Counted from the stretch's first letter, positions 50,278 to 62,910 are shown. The stretch is DNA of 64,000 nt from Zeugodacus cucurbitae (GCF_028554725.1 NC_071671.1:20831501-20895500), one strand, 5' to 3'. Made by a program: numbers and translations. The notes: generated from the sequence alone by a model not told the origin.

Positions 50278-51238
50278 TCTATACTAATATTATAAAGCTG
50301 AAGAGTTTGTTTGTTTGTTTGTTTGAACGCGCTAATCTCCGAAACTACTGGTTCGAATTGAATAATTCTTTTTGTGTTGGATAGTCCATTTATCGAGGAA
50401 AGCTGAAGGCTATATAGCATCACGCTGCGATAGAAACAGTGGTAAATGTGTAAAAAACGGGGGAAATTATTTATCTTTGAGGGCTTCCGTTCCTTGCGCT
50501 GCGAAAGCGGTTCAAGATACACAAAACTTATGAAAGAATTATTTCTCTTTTAATGATCTAAAAAAAGTCCGTGAGTACCGTTTTTGTGATAACTAATTCG
50601 GCCGAAATTATTTGTTAGAGTTGTATTAAAATAATAATATTAATCTTTATCCAAATAAATGTGTTGTTGGTTAAGAGTATTTAATTCTGAACAAAATTGT
50701 ATTTGACGACACTTAATTTCAACAAACAACTTGCCGCCACAAGTATGATGACTTAATCTACGACTTAAAGTCAACTTCCTGGAGATTTGTGTTCATACAC
50801 ATCGATCGATCATATTAAAAATGAAGACGAAGCTGTGAATTATCCATTGAAATTTCTAAATTCTTTGTCATTATAATGCTTTGTCATTTTGTCATTTACT
50901 ATGCTTTGCAATATTCAAGCAGCTATCGAATAATGTAATAGTTGCAAGAATTTTTTACTTACAAGGGGGCAGAATGCTTGATTCCACGAATTTCTTTGAG
51001 TTCCAACGATTTGCCATTTCAGTTCAAACGTATTCAGTTTCCAATGAGTTGAAAAAATCATCTTCTCTGTACATTTACGCACCGGAACAGAAAACAAAAA
51101 ATTTTGTTTATTAAGCCGCGTTACATTGAAAAAAAATTTAGAAAAATCGCAAATAAATGTTTTCCCACACTATACAAATTAAACTTTGTTTTCAAAACAA
51201 ATAATTTCACGGAGTGCAACGACTGCGGAGTCAGCTAG
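50278..51238 (+). mobile_element. Helitron, 961 bp, both termini present, helicase mostly deleted
   Basis: The 5' end TCTATACTAATATTATAAAG, then CTGAAGAGTTTGTTTG, is a Helitron start familiar from insects and is preceded by A. The 3' end has the hairpin GACT-GCGG-AGTC followed by AGCTAG and then T, matching CTRR|T. Internally, two pieces of the PIF1-like helicase C-terminus survive: C-L-I-P-R-I-S-L-S-S-N-D-L-P-F-Q-F (about 50980-51030) and, in another frame, L-Y-I-Y-A-P-E-Q-K-T-K-N-F-V-Y with a stop at 51112-51114. The helicase segment normally between them is missing. It is non-autonomous and derived from an autonomous element by deletion. Confidence 0.85.
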
Positions 51239-51299
51239 TAATATTATAAATAAAAAATAAAATAAATAAATAAATTTAAAAGAAGGAATACTGATAAAT

Positions 51300-51480
51300 A
51301 TGATTATGGTGATTTGAGTTAGTCACTATGTGTGGGAAGTGGGCGTGCTTTTAACGACGATTTCGCCAACTATCAATCCATAAAATCAGGCTGTCATGGA
51401 AATATTATGTACCAAGTTTGGTTGAAATTGGTAGAGAAGTTCCATATATTGTCTTAGATATAAAAGTGGACGACGCCTTT
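51300..51480. mobile_element. Tephritid-type repeat fragment, copy 4
   Basis: Text such as GGGAAGTGGGCGTGCTTTTA, ATGTACCAAGTTTGGTTGAA and ATTGGTAGAGAAGTTCC resembles the interior of this repeat family. Ends are not preserved. Confidence 0.5.
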
Positions 51481-53398
51481 TTCCATTTTATTAGCAAATT
51501 TAGTAGATATAGAACAAAAGACTAAACAAATTAAAGACAGATATGTGGAACACTTTCGAATTCATTCCAGAAGATCAGAATTAGTGAACATATACCACTA
51601 GAGAGGTACAACTGAAGTAGCTTAAAAATTAAATATTATAATTAAAATATTTATTTGGTTGTGGATAATGTGGAACGCAATTACCCTTCCCTCACTGACA
51701 AGTTCTACTACTTCACTGAGATGTACAACTATCAAGTAACAATCAATTTCGATAGTTACTTATTATGGAATAGGTGAGAACGTGAGAGAATAGATACTAT
51801 ATGTATGTGAAACACATTCACACATATGACGCACTTGCAAAAGCAGCGTGAAACTATATAATGCGAAAGCGCGCACGTGCATTACTTTGCAAACTACTTC
51901 AGAGTGAAAAAATAGCAAAAATAGTATAGATAAAAAAAAAGAAAATCGCAAAAATGCCGCTTCCATGAAAATCGCTCATAAAAACACGCCACATTTTTAT
52001 AACGGTGCAGCAAATGTGGCTGTCCTACTAACGCGGGCGCGGAGCTTACATTCATTATGCGCCAACTTCGCATTTTTTTATTTTTTTTTTTCGCAAATTC
52101 TTGACATCGATTACTGTCCCTTAATTTGCACCTCTGTCATTGTGAAATTTCGCTAATTTTCTGTTTTCATTGCTTTCGCCTTCCATTTTCTTCATCTCAC
52201 TTTCTCATAATATGTTATATCCACTGCATTTTATATAGCCATCGATTTTTCTTTTTTCACTCGTCTCATAAACCATGCGCACTAATGCATGTGTGTGTTC
52301 GTGAAAATATTGCACAATGCATGAGTACCTACATATATAATACCGTTCTTATGTGCGCTTGTCATTTAGCCTATCCTTCTTGTTAATGCTTCCATGTGAG
52401 TTCAAAATGTGACAACTTGTCACAAGGAGGGGGGGAGGGGATAAAAAGCCCTTAAATTCGTGTGACGTAATTTATGGATGGCTCCTAAACTAAACAGGAT
52501 AACCTATTTATTTCTAAAAATAACATTACACATATAATAAATTTCACAGAAGCAGCTTGAATAATCAGAATCAAACCAAAGCGTTTCTTTCAATATGTTT
52601 TTCTCCAAAATTCTTTAAATCTCAATCCAATGCAACGATATTGTGTGACGCGACGAACTTCCATCTCGCTTATAGCACACGAACTCCCACAATAGGAACA
52701 TCAATCTATTCTGCATGGAGGAAGATTTTTGTTGGAAGGATTTTCCAAAAGAGTTGCAACCTCATACAATTTTTTTCCCGATAATAACGGTTATTACTGG
52801 TACAGAGAGTATCAATATTTCATAAGCAGCTTGTTTTATGCCAGAATTAGCCTTTTTAGATTGAACTCATTACTCAAGAAACGCTTCTCTAACCTCAACC
52901 AATGTGCTGTGCTCCTAGTTGTAGGCAACGTTTATTGCAAATAAAATATTGCCTACGTTTAGGGTGATCTGAAAACAGTGACAAATGAAACTGATAATGT
53001 ATCATACTCAGCTGCATTTCCAATACCAAAATCATATATGGATGTTTGTTTGCAAGAAATCAAAGAATATTTTTAGAAAACTTATTTTTTGTAAACAAAA
53101 TTTTTGTCATTTGAAAGTCATTTTCTTTTAATGAAATGTTTGTTGAAGTATTATAAATCCCACATAAATTAAAAGTGTCTTGAAAAATACAAAACATATC
53201 TGGTTAGTATATTTAGTACACTCTAAACATGCTTGATATGCCAATACGTTTGTTGGCGTATAATGAACATTTTTTTGTTTTGGAAGTTTCCGAGCTTTTA
53301 TCATATCATTTTTAAATTAGAAATATTGAAATTTTATGAGTATATATAGTCCATAATTATCATTAAATTGTATATTTTTAATTTTAATAATAACTCAC
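51481..53398. other. First part of intron 1 next to exon 1, no recognised feature
   Basis: AT-rich. A G-rich run lies at 52424-52440. Intron enhancers often lie near the first exon, but no specific site is identified. Confidence 0.45.
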
Positions 53399-53592
53399 CA
53401 TATAAAATCCTTGCAATGCGAACAGAATGTTGGCTGCTTGAAGAAGCGCGGTATAAAGCAGTGATGTTTAACGGCAAAGATATTCTTCTTCTTTAGCGCA
53501 CCTTTACGTAGGCGCGATTTCATTTTATTCTCACTGCCGCCAGCTTCATCCTGCAGCGGCTGATCGCCGTTGTTGTCATGCGTTTCAGACAT
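53399..53592 (-). CDS. Pkc53E: Pkc53E coding exon 1: start codon, pseudosubstrate and first half of C1A
   Basis: First coding exon of a conventional (calcium- and diacylglycerol-dependent) protein kinase C, a Ser/Thr kinase recruited to membranes. It encodes residues 1-64 plus two bases of codon 65. An acidic/polar leader (1-24) is followed by the pseudosubstrate, R27-L-R-K-G-A32-L-K-K-K-N37, with Ala at the phospho-acceptor position. The C1A zinc finger begins with H44, C57 and C60 and includes RFFKQPTFCSHCKDFIW. The ATG at 53592 sits in a good fly context (CAAAATG). The exon ends ATATG|GTGAGT, splitting the Trp65 codon TG|G, and exon 2 supplies the missing G. The leader and C1A resemble Pkc53E rather than the eye-specific paralogue inaC or the novel PKC Pkc98E; this assignment is from memory of the family. 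Confidence 0.93.
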
Positions 53593-53661
53593 TTTGGAGG
53601 AGCGTTAGGGCTTTGCTGCTGATATTCACTACACTATACTTTTGTTTTATTTTATTTGTTG
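53593..53661 (-). promoter_or_regulatory. Proximal 5' UTR of Pkc53E, possible UTR splice acceptor at 53662
   Basis: The bases upstream of the start codon on the minus strand read ...GCTCCTCCAAA before ATG. Further out, the pyrimidine-rich text CTCTCAACTTTAG ends at 53662 and could be a 3' splice site joining a distant noncoding first exon. No TATA box or initiator is convincing nearby. The right boundary is a guess. Confidence 0.35.
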
Positions 53662-55565
53662 CTAAAGTTGAGAGTATACTCAGATTATATATAACGTGAT
53701 TTTAATCTTAAGGACAAATATTTATACATCAATACACTTTTTTATTTAAATATTATCAGTTTCGCACTTGTAGGGTTATTAATTTGTATTTATTAAACAA
53801 TTTCACTTCACTTTTGCACAAATAATTTGCATTTAGGATTTTGAGGTATATTTTTATTTATAAGATGAGATTTTCAGAATTTGTTTTTTAATTTTCACGA
53901 AATTTTATTTCAAATTTTTTTCATTTTTTATTTAATATTTTTATTTTTCACTTCCACTTTCCATGAATTTTTTTCAAAATTTGTGTGTTTGGTTAAAATT
54001 ATGCCACTTAGCTCTTCATATGACCTAGAAGCAACAAATAGTTTTTATTTTTGTTTATATATGCGCTGAACATACACATTTATCATTCAGATTTTTATTA
54101 GATTTGTTGTATTTATTTACGAACTACGATGATATTGCACACCTGTAGGTTTGGAATTTTTAGTGCGAATTTTTCATTTTAATCTGTTTGGGATTTCAAT
54201 AATTGGCGGCTTTTATTATTTTCCAATTTTTCCATATACTTGACAGATTTTGGAGCATTGAAATATTTTTTCCTGAAATAAAAACAAAAATTTTCTTGGT
54301 CAATTAAACGGCAGAAAGAAGTGAACTGTTCAAAAAAATTTAGAAAAAATATTATTTACATGACAAATAATAAATATATTAAAAAGGAAATTAAAAAAAG
54401 TACTTTTTAAAGACAAATATTTTAAATTTTATTTAATTTTATATTTGATGGAAATGTCACTAAAATTTTCATTTCATTCACTAGTATTCATTCATGTATT
54501 AGACTTTGGACAGCACAAATCAAACATATAATATGTAAACACAGCTGGCTGTCTCCAGCAAACCGACTATCAACAAGTTACGTATACGCACCGCCTGTCT
54601 CGACATTTGACTTCGCTTCACACAACTGCCTGCTCGCATGCAAATAGTACTCTAGGGACTTGAGTGCGCTAGCACCAATATTAGCGACAGTTGAATGGCA
54701 TAAGAAGCGCCAAGTGTGGACAAAATTACAACAACTTCTAGAAAAACAACAAAAAAGTGAAGTCATAAAAACAGAAATATATCATAAATATGGAAATATG
54801 AGTGTTAGAATTGAGTAAGTGTCAATATGTTGATTTTTGCGACGGCGACGCCGATGAGTGTCGCCACTGCACGCCACTGCTTTTTTATTATTATTTTGTT
54901 TGTTTTTATTCGCTTATTTTTATTTGTTTCTGCGTAAATGGTGGAAAGCATATAAGGTGTACTGTTTATTGTGTTGAAATGTGGTTGATACGATAAAGCC
55001 GAAACAGGGAAGGAGTTTAGAAATTAAAGGTTCAATTTGGGCGTGTGTCTTTATAAATTACATTGGAGTGGATTGAAAGATAAAAAATGGATAAGAGGAG
55101 CCATTTACGCGTATTTTTTGATTTTTTTAACATAAAAGTAATCTTAATTTAAAAATGATATCCAAATCACTATATCATAGACCAAATGTCCATCTGCTGT
55201 TCGCAACAAAAATCCATCCACTCCTGAATGAGTTGGTTACTGGTGATGGACACAACAGAAGTTCCTTGAGCTTAGTTGGAAGAGTATTATGTATCTACCA
55301 TCTCTTATACCAAATGATTACTAACTGTTTCTTTCTATGGCGAACTATAAAAGTTAAAGATTTCTTCCCGAAAGAAAATATCACCGATTTTATACCTTTC
55401 ACAAATTTAAAGCCAATAACTTTTTTATTTTCAAAACATCCTCGATTGTCGGAAACTTGTCGCACATTTCACACTTAAATAAATAATTTTATAAAAAATA
55501 TTGGCATTTTATTTTTTTTTCTTTTTGCGCAAAGAAAATAGGAACGATCTTAGACTTTTCACAAA
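53662..55565. other. DNA upstream of Pkc53E exon 1
   Basis: Mostly AT-rich. 54540-54740 is GC-richer. A noncoding first exon or promoter for the minus-strand gene could be here or further right, but the sequence alone does not fix it. Confidence 0.4.
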
Positions 55566-55731
55566 TTTTATTTTATTTTATTTTATTTTATTTTATTTTA
55601 TTTTATTTTATTTTATTTTATTTTATTTTATTTTATTTTATTTTATTTTATTTTATTTTATTTTATTTTATTTTGTTTTTTTTTTATTTTATTTTATTTT
55701 ATTTTATTTTATTTTATTTTATTTTATTTTA
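55566..55731. repeat. (TTTTA)n microsatellite
   Basis: About 33 pentanucleotide units with one interruption (TTTTGTTTTTTTTTA at about 55672-55686). The ORF reading Phe-Ile-Leu-Tyr repeats through it is an artefact. Confidence 0.95.
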
Positions 55732-55839
55732 AAAACACTCCAAAATTCCAACACAGTTTCCCCTTAATTGTTTTTTTAACGAAATTTGTAATTTTCATTA
55801 TCAACAACCACAAAGTCACCGCTATAATTTTCAGAGCTC

Positions 55840-56510
55840 AAAACTACAAATCGCCTTGAGTTCACGCGAAATGCCGGCGGGTGACAAACAATCGCGCTGC
55901 ACTCGAAAGCAAAAAAAAAAATTTGGCGCACTATTTGCAACACGCAAACACATACAAACTGGTTTGTGGCATGAAATTGGCGAAGAAGCAAAAAAATCAC
56001 TGTATATTACAACAACAATAACAGCCAGTCAGTCCGTCATACGCACTGGACGCAGCGCGCACAGGTAATTGACGAACAGCGTGAAAAGAATTCTACACAA
56101 TTAAATTGGCCAGCAAGAGTCTTCACTTACAGCCGCTGACGCTTACTTACACAATCGTTTCGCCTTTTAATTATTGATTTATTTTTGTTTTTTATTTCAA
56201 CTTTTTATTTATTTTCAAAATGATATTTATTTTTATTATTTTTGTTTTTCTGCGCCAGTTATCCAATTGCTTTTGGCTGTGGATTTTCTGGTTATTTTAT
56301 TTAGTATTTTTTGTTTGGTATTTTCTCTCAAATATCCGATTGACCGCCGCGTTCAGATCAGCACAGGTCCGCTGCGCTCAACAGCCCGATACTTTGTGAA
56401 AATTGTCAAAACAGTCGCGGCTGGCGAGAGTCCAGCGCTGGCGATGAGCGCCATCTATGCTGCCGATGCCCAAATATTTGCTCGCAGCAGCTATATGTGT
56501 GTGTGTGCGC
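55840..56510. promoter_or_regulatory. GC-richer island upstream of Pkc53E, candidate promoter/first exon region
   Basis: Two GC-rich patches (55855-56065 and 56340-56510) stand out from AT-rich flanks about 2.3-2.9 kb upstream of the start codon. On the minus strand they contain TGACGGACTGACTGGCTG and similar GC-rich text, like many fly 5' UTRs. Open frames here show no family resemblance. This is only a compositional and positional argument. Confidence 0.3.
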
Positions 56511-59500
56511 ATGGTGAGTTTCTCAGTTGAGCACCTAGTGTGCTGTGTGTTTATGCTCTGGCATGCCATGTTCTTTCTACACTTAACATTGCGAATTTTT
56601 TGGAGAAAAATTAAATAAATAAAATGAAACAATTGGAGCAATATTCACTGTTCTGTAGTGTGGAAGTGCTGTTCCATCTGTCTTGGTCACCACATTTTAA
56701 TCTCTCTTACTTTTAAAAGTTCTTAGCTATCGCTCGTGCAACACTTGTGGCATGCGGAATGTTAAAAGCTTTAACTGCTGCTTACTCTTCATGTTTTTAA
56801 CAAAATTTCTAAGTAAATGTTGCTTAGTAGTGTCTAATAATTAAACGATTAAACGATTAGGGTAAAGCATATATTATTTGAAGAAGCGGTTGTAGGGGAG
56901 AGTAGCTTCTCACACTTTGTTTATTATAGGAAATCCTAGATAAATAAATATTACACAGTTTTGTAACCTTAACTGTTTAATTGGACGAGCCATAGCTAAT
57001 GTAGTATATCTGGAGGATCGGCTGTTTGAGGATTTATAGCATTCAGAATAATTTCGAAGTTATTATTAACTTTTAGTTTAAGATAGAAAAATATTTTATA
57101 GGATTTCTTAATTTTATTTGATTAATTAGTGAAGTAATAGTACAGAATATAATATCTGAACAATCGGTTGTATGGAAGCTTTTTCTTAGAATGTATTGAT
57201 GATTTTCGTTGAAAATTTCAGATTCTACTTTTATAAAATTCAAATTTTTCATATATTAAATTGGTAAATATTTCTATTTTTTAAATTACTTTAATAAATT
57301 TGGATTAAATTAACAATTTAATTAACCTAATAAAATAAAGTTTACAACAATACGAATAAAATTTGATATTATTTTTAATTAAAAACAATAATTTAATAAA
57401 AAAATTAAAAAAAATTAATGAAAATAATTCTATGAAAATATATATAACTTTTTTTCATTTAATAAAAAAATGTTTATGAAATATTGAATTTTATAAAAAA
57501 ATATTAAAATATGTTAAACATTTAATATTAAAATATTAAAATATGTTAAAAATTTAATAATTTTTCTTCATCAAATTTTAGCTATGCATAGCCTTTTGAA
57601 ATAGAAAAATATATATTTTAGAAACCTTTCTCTGTAGATAATCTTAATTTAAGAGAGCTGTCTTAAGCAATTATTAAAAACTCTACTCTTGAATACTAAC
57701 TACTCACCATACTGGCTCAATGTATCGGTGCTCACTATTTAACTATCTAGGGGTTGTATGCGCCACAACGCCGGCTAAATATGTATATCAATCAAGTTTA
57801 TGACTTTTGCTAAGAGCTTATATCTCATGAGTCTCTTTTCTACCCTCTCACACCTTCGCTCTCGCTCTTTGTCAATAAACCATGAGTGCTAAACTCACCA
57901 CAGCGCCTTGTGGGCGACACACTAGTAACCTATTAACATTGGCCAATAAATATAAAAGCGGAGTGTTTGTATGTGTTGTTGTTGAAGTGTATACATATTA
58001 ATTATTTGTATGCATGTATGTGTTGTGGTATATTTTGCATACAAATATTAACATTACAAGTGCTTCAGCACTCATTTGCTATGTTAAGCCCTGAGTCAAT
58101 GGCTTTCTTCAGTGCTGTTATTGTGCTTCTTATTCTTCTTACAGATTTTCCACTGGGTTTGGCACACTTGTTTTCATTTCCAGCTGCGCGTGTTTACACT
58201 CAAATGCAAGCGCTGTATAATTTAATAAGCAACTTTGATTGTACCGTTGTTTTTCGTTGTTTAAATGTTTTTTGTTGTGCATGGTCAACAGCTGTTGGTC
58301 AGAAATTAAGCATTTACATGCAGTGGCAGCAACAAGGAGACCAAAGTCCAACGTTGAAGGGGATAATTGTGTCCGCAGGGAAGCTTCATGCAACAAGCAG
58401 AAGGTAAACAAAAATACTGAAATGTTGCTGCCACATTTTGTTTTTTTAGCCTTTTAATTTTTTACATCTGTGGTAAACATTTTTTCCGCTCTTCCATTTC
58501 AACTGCTTTCTTTCTGTTCCCATCGAGCTCGCTGTGTGCTGGCATTTATTTCCTTCTAGTTTTTACTTTTGTTTGTGTTTGTAGCAACTATTTGGGTTTT
58601 TTTTGGCCTACTTGCCGCAGCATCATTCATGCCGTCGTTTATCATGACAAGGTTTTGAGTGCTAGTTACTGCTGTGCAGTTTGAAGGCTGCAAGTTAGAT
58701 AAATGCATACAAACCAACAGAAAAACGATTATATATACATACATATATCAAGGTAATGGTACAATAGCACTGCGTCTTTGAATGTTGCAAAAATGTCTAA
58801 ATACGGGATTTATAAGTCGCAACAAATATGACAAGCTATTAGTCGATCATGTTAAATATTTCTTTGTTGTTATATTTTAATGTTATATGTCAGAGAATTT
58901 ATCTAAATTTGAAGTATTTTTGACATTAGGAAATTAATGACTCTGATGTGTCATTAGATAACAAAAAAATAATGATCCACAAACACATCCGAGTTTCTAA
59001 TAAACAATCAGCTATTGCTAACGAGCGGTAAGTAATAATCGATTACTGAACGATTATCCCACAGTCATCAATCACTAGGGACTGTTTAACAAGCTTAATA
59101 ATCCCATGTGGTGTATGATAAGAAATAATCACCGATAAAATATCGATAAACTTCAATAATGATTAGTGAATAACCGATGACTGAAGTGTGTGACGGTTAA
59201 CATTAGAACCAAGACATCTTGGTCTGTGAGAAATAGAAACCATATCAGATATCCATACAGGGAACTTGTACGAGAGAGCAGTAGTAAAAGTCAGTAGGCA
59301 ATTACTTACATGGTTTTTTCTGACGATTTCTCCCATTGGGTATTTCCTATTAATAAAACACACCAAAAATGTATTCCGAATAAGCCCTTAAAGAAGAAGA
59401 GCTTGATTCCACATAATTTAATTCTGGATAATTCTGGATTAATTAACATTTTGAGTTGCTATTATCAATTGATCAACTCTATCACATAAATTCGGACAGA

Positions 59501-59880
59501 TAGAATAATTGTCCGTTTTGGAAATTAAGTCAGTCCAGTCTCTTCAAGTTATAGTCAATAATTCATTTTTCGTGGACGTCATCAAATAAATGGGGACTTA
59601 TTTGACGACTTCTTGGTTTGTTGATTTTGGGGAAGTAAAGGTCAGACTTACAATAAAAGGACAGTAAAGCGAGATTACTATACATATATAAAATGTGAAA
59701 TCCACTTTTTCGCCTACATTAAATTCATTTGTAGAAACATATGATCGCCAGTCATACGCCCATACATGCATCAACCCATGTACGCTACATCGTTCAATTA
59801 ATCAATATTTTACTGCCAAAATTCAATGCTGATAATGCATTATTGCAATTTCGTAATGCAAGTAAACACGAATTGCATGG
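56511..59880. other. Upstream DNA, no recognised gene
   Basis: 57060-57570 is extremely A+T-rich. A 146-codon frame at 57967 has no recognisable domain and looks like chance. Confidence 0.4.
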
Positions 59881-60058
59881 AAGCCAAGCGTGAGCCGTCT
59901 GAGTGAGCAGCCGCTAAAGTGTTGACCAAAACTCAGCACGTTTTTGTTTTGTTGATTTTTTTTGATCTACCAGTCAACATCTTATGAAATATTTAGCATT
60001 CACCGGCGCTGAAGATCTCGTTTTCGTTGCTCATTTAGCGACGCGACGCACACACACA

Positions 60059-60160
60059 CACGCACTACACATCATGAGCCGTTTAATGAGCAGCTGGCGG
60101 TCCCCCAGCTGTCGGCGGCTCTGTTTTTTGCCGTTAAACGGTGCTTAATTTTAGTTCAGG
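60059..60160. other. GC-rich stretch with nested inverted repeats
   Basis: CAGCTGG and CCAGCTG form a 7-bp stem (about 60092-60112), nested between GCCGTTTAA and GTTAAACGG (about 60078 and 60132-60143). It sits in a GC-rich block (59900-60320) and could be a structured 5' UTR, a bound site pair or chance. Confidence 0.35.
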
Positions 60161-60319
60161 TATCATAAACCTACTTATCCACAAGTTGTGGCATTTCTTG
60201 ACCAGTTTAACAACAGCAATAACAACAACAATGCAGCGTATATGCTTGACCGACGCTATCTTGCGTCTCATTTAGCGGCTTTTGAACGGCGGCGGCTGCT
60301 TGGCTTCAAACTTTTGTCG

Positions 60320-62467
60320 CAGTCAGCTGTGTCGCTTGAACTTAAACTTATTATTTCTTAATTTTTCTTCACTTTTATTTTTTGTTTTCAATTTTTTAAA
60401 TGCCGTCTGATTACATAAGTTCTTTATTGTTGTTGTTTATGTAAGAACCATTTTTTGTGAACCAATTTGTCTCACTGAAAATGTTTGCTACGTCTGCGGT
60501 TTTAATATTTTTTTTTCACCAACAATGACAACAACGTTCTTTCATATTTGGCTGTGGATTTGTGTTGTTATTGCTGTCGAACATAGGCTACATTAATTTT
60601 GGACTTTGTTTGGTCTGCTTTTGGTGTTTTCATTTTTTGCTTCACTGTTTTGATTTTTATTTTCATTGTTATACTGGGATTTGTGGCTCATTTATCAATT
60701 AAAGGCATAAATGAGTGTTTTTGAGTTTATCAAGTGAATTGAAATGGGAAATTAAGGAAAAAAATTAAAAACAAAAAAGAAGTGAGTTTTATATTCATGT
60801 TCGAAAAATTTGAAATCGAAAAATAAATTTAAAATAGTAACAACTAAAGGTTTGATGTCTTACTCGAAAGTTTGAATTCGAAAAAGAAATTTAAAAAATT
60901 ACAAATGAGTATTTTAAGCTCATGTTCGAGAATTCGAAATCAAAAAAATTTAAAAATAAAACTAATCTATAAATTTTTAATCCGAAAACTTGTACAATTG
61001 GCTAAATTTGTAAATTTTGCAATAATTAAAGTCGAATTAAAAAAATTAAAGTTATTAAAATAATATTATCTTAATACGAAATTACATAAAAGTATGAATT
61101 TAAATTTCCAAACATTCTCCCACCTCTTCGTATGAAATTCACTTGAGTGTCTCAACTAATTTTTATTGCCCCTAACATTGAGAAATAATATATGGATCAC
61201 TAACAATTAGAGTCGTTAAATAAATTTAATGCAACTTGTAGGCAAGCTATGCATGCTGAACAAGCGCAAATAAATTATCATTTAACCAGTGTTTAAAACG
61301 AAGACAAAAAGGCTGTAGAGAGTCTTGGAAGGAGGAAAATGTATGCTGTAATTGAAATGTTGGTGGAAGATTGATAGTGTCACTGAGTATTTGAGTTATG
61401 TAGTGACATTTCTCTATTACAGGCATGTGATCATATTTTACTTTGAATTGAATTAGACAATCTAGTTTGTACACGGCTGACAATAGTTTGAAAAAAACTA
61501 TATGGTTCTAGGTTTGTTGTTTTGATATAGCAATTTAAATAGTTTAATTTCATCCTGTACAACTCCAATTACGTTCTTCAGTATTTCAATTTCACTATCA
61601 ATTAAATTGCACAGTATTTTTTTTTCAAAAACATTTGAGAGTGTTTCGTTTCAATAACATTCCTCAATATTTAATTTCTTTTCATTTTCAGGCTGTCCAA
61701 TTGCACATACATTACTCAGTATTTCATTTTCATTGCTTTTTAGAGTGTTCCATTTCACTTGTGATACTAAATGTTTCATTTCAATTCCATTGCAGAGTTT
61801 GTACAAGTAAAATCCTTTAAACGCGATTTCTAAGTGTTTACGCAAAGTTTATTAAGTTCCACTATTTTCTACTACCATTACGTTCCACTGCGTTCCAATA
61901 CCATTATGTTCCGCAAAATTTAATTTAATTTCAATTTCATTATTATTAAATTCTATAGTGTTAGCGTAATTGTACATGCCACTTTCATGTTCCAATTCCT
62001 TTTCATTCCGCATATTTTAACAAAAATTTTATTTATACAACATTCATATTACTTTTTCTTTGTTACACTCTTTTCTCTATTATCTATAACGCTTTCTCAG
62101 ACACTTGCTTTATCATCGCAGCGCCTGTAAATTGCCTTCAATGACTTCTATTTCTATTAATTGCTTACAATTTTTATTTTTATCGCATTTAGTCGCAAAT
62201 ATACTATTTATTTTTGTATTTCCACCAGACAGTCATTACCCAGCGAGCACAACACATTCGCATGCCTCAATTACTTTACAATTCCACATTTTGCACGTTT
62301 TCATTTTTCTATTTCTATACACACATGATTATTATTATTATTATTAATTGCTTGTACACCGCAGATGTGTGTGTATATGTTTTTAGAAATATAAAATATT
62401 ATTTTTGCCACAACAGTCTAAAATTTCAATTCCGCATATTGTACGTTTAGTAGATTTTTTCATTTGC

Positions 62468-62468
<1 letters not shown>
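60320..62468. other. Upstream AT-rich DNA, no recognised gene
   Basis: Repeated TTTCATTTCAAT-like text between 61560 and 62030 gives a weak low-complexity pattern. Confidence 0.45.
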
Positions 62469-62501
<33 letters not shown>

Positions 62502-62512
62502 ACACACACATA
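62469..62512. repeat. (TA)n(CA)n compound microsatellite
   Basis: A run of TA dinucleotides passes directly into CA dinucleotides. Confidence 0.92.
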
Positions 62513-62624
62513 TGCCTTTATTGTTATTGTTGTTCCAATTTATTGTTGGATGACGCTTTTGTTACTTGCATTGTTGTTATTATTCTAGTTGATAATATAA
62601 ACATAAGCATTGATATAGACAATT

Positions 62625-62910
62625 GCAGCGGCACAGCGATATCCCCACAGCGGAGGAGAGCGGCAGTTGAACAATCAGTCCGACCGTCAGTCAGCGCCAG
62701 CTCAACGACCTGGCGTTCATAAATTTATGCCGCCGAAAATTTAGATGCGACAGAAATCATTGGCGTACGCTGCTCGCACTTTCAAAAAACCACACACAAA
62801 TAAAAAAAAAACTACAACAACACATCCAACAATCACCTACCACACCAGCTGGCTAGTGTCTGACGCTCCCTTATTGGCGCCTCGCCAACGATGGTTATCT
62901 GCTTTAAGAT
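62625..62910. promoter_or_regulatory. GC-richer island, candidate promoter/first exon region
   Basis: It contains AATCAGTCCGACCGTCAGTC (TCAGT initiator-like text on the plus strand) and CCCTTATTGGCGCCTCGCCA. Orientation and function are unknown. It is low-confidence and based on composition. Confidence 0.25.

Larger units (their letters stand above)
8081..53398 (-). other. Pkc53E: Pkc53E intron 1 (about 45.3 kb)
   Basis: Donor GTGAGT lies at 53398 and acceptor CCTACAG at 8081, both read on the minus strand. Most mobile elements in the window sit inside this intron: a pogo-like MITE, a foldback, two RTE copies, two Helitrons, a hAT-like MITE and tephritid repeats. I found no convincing nested host gene. 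ORFs above 60 codons are either inside transposons or AT-rich chance frames. Alternative internal promoters or exons are possible but not shown by the sequence alone. Confidence 0.85.

Noticed and set aside
55501..55767. 88-codon ORF of repeating Phe-Ile-Leu-Tyr
   Set aside because: It is a translation of the (TTTTA)n microsatellite.
56174..56530. 118-codon ORF with a hydrophobic N-terminus
   Set aside because: No recognisable domain; the hydrophobic part comes from T-rich DNA and the rest from a GC island. No splice or start support.
57967..58407. 146-codon ORF
   Set aside because: Longest non-transposon frame, but no family resemblance, biased composition and overlap with antisense frames of similar quality.
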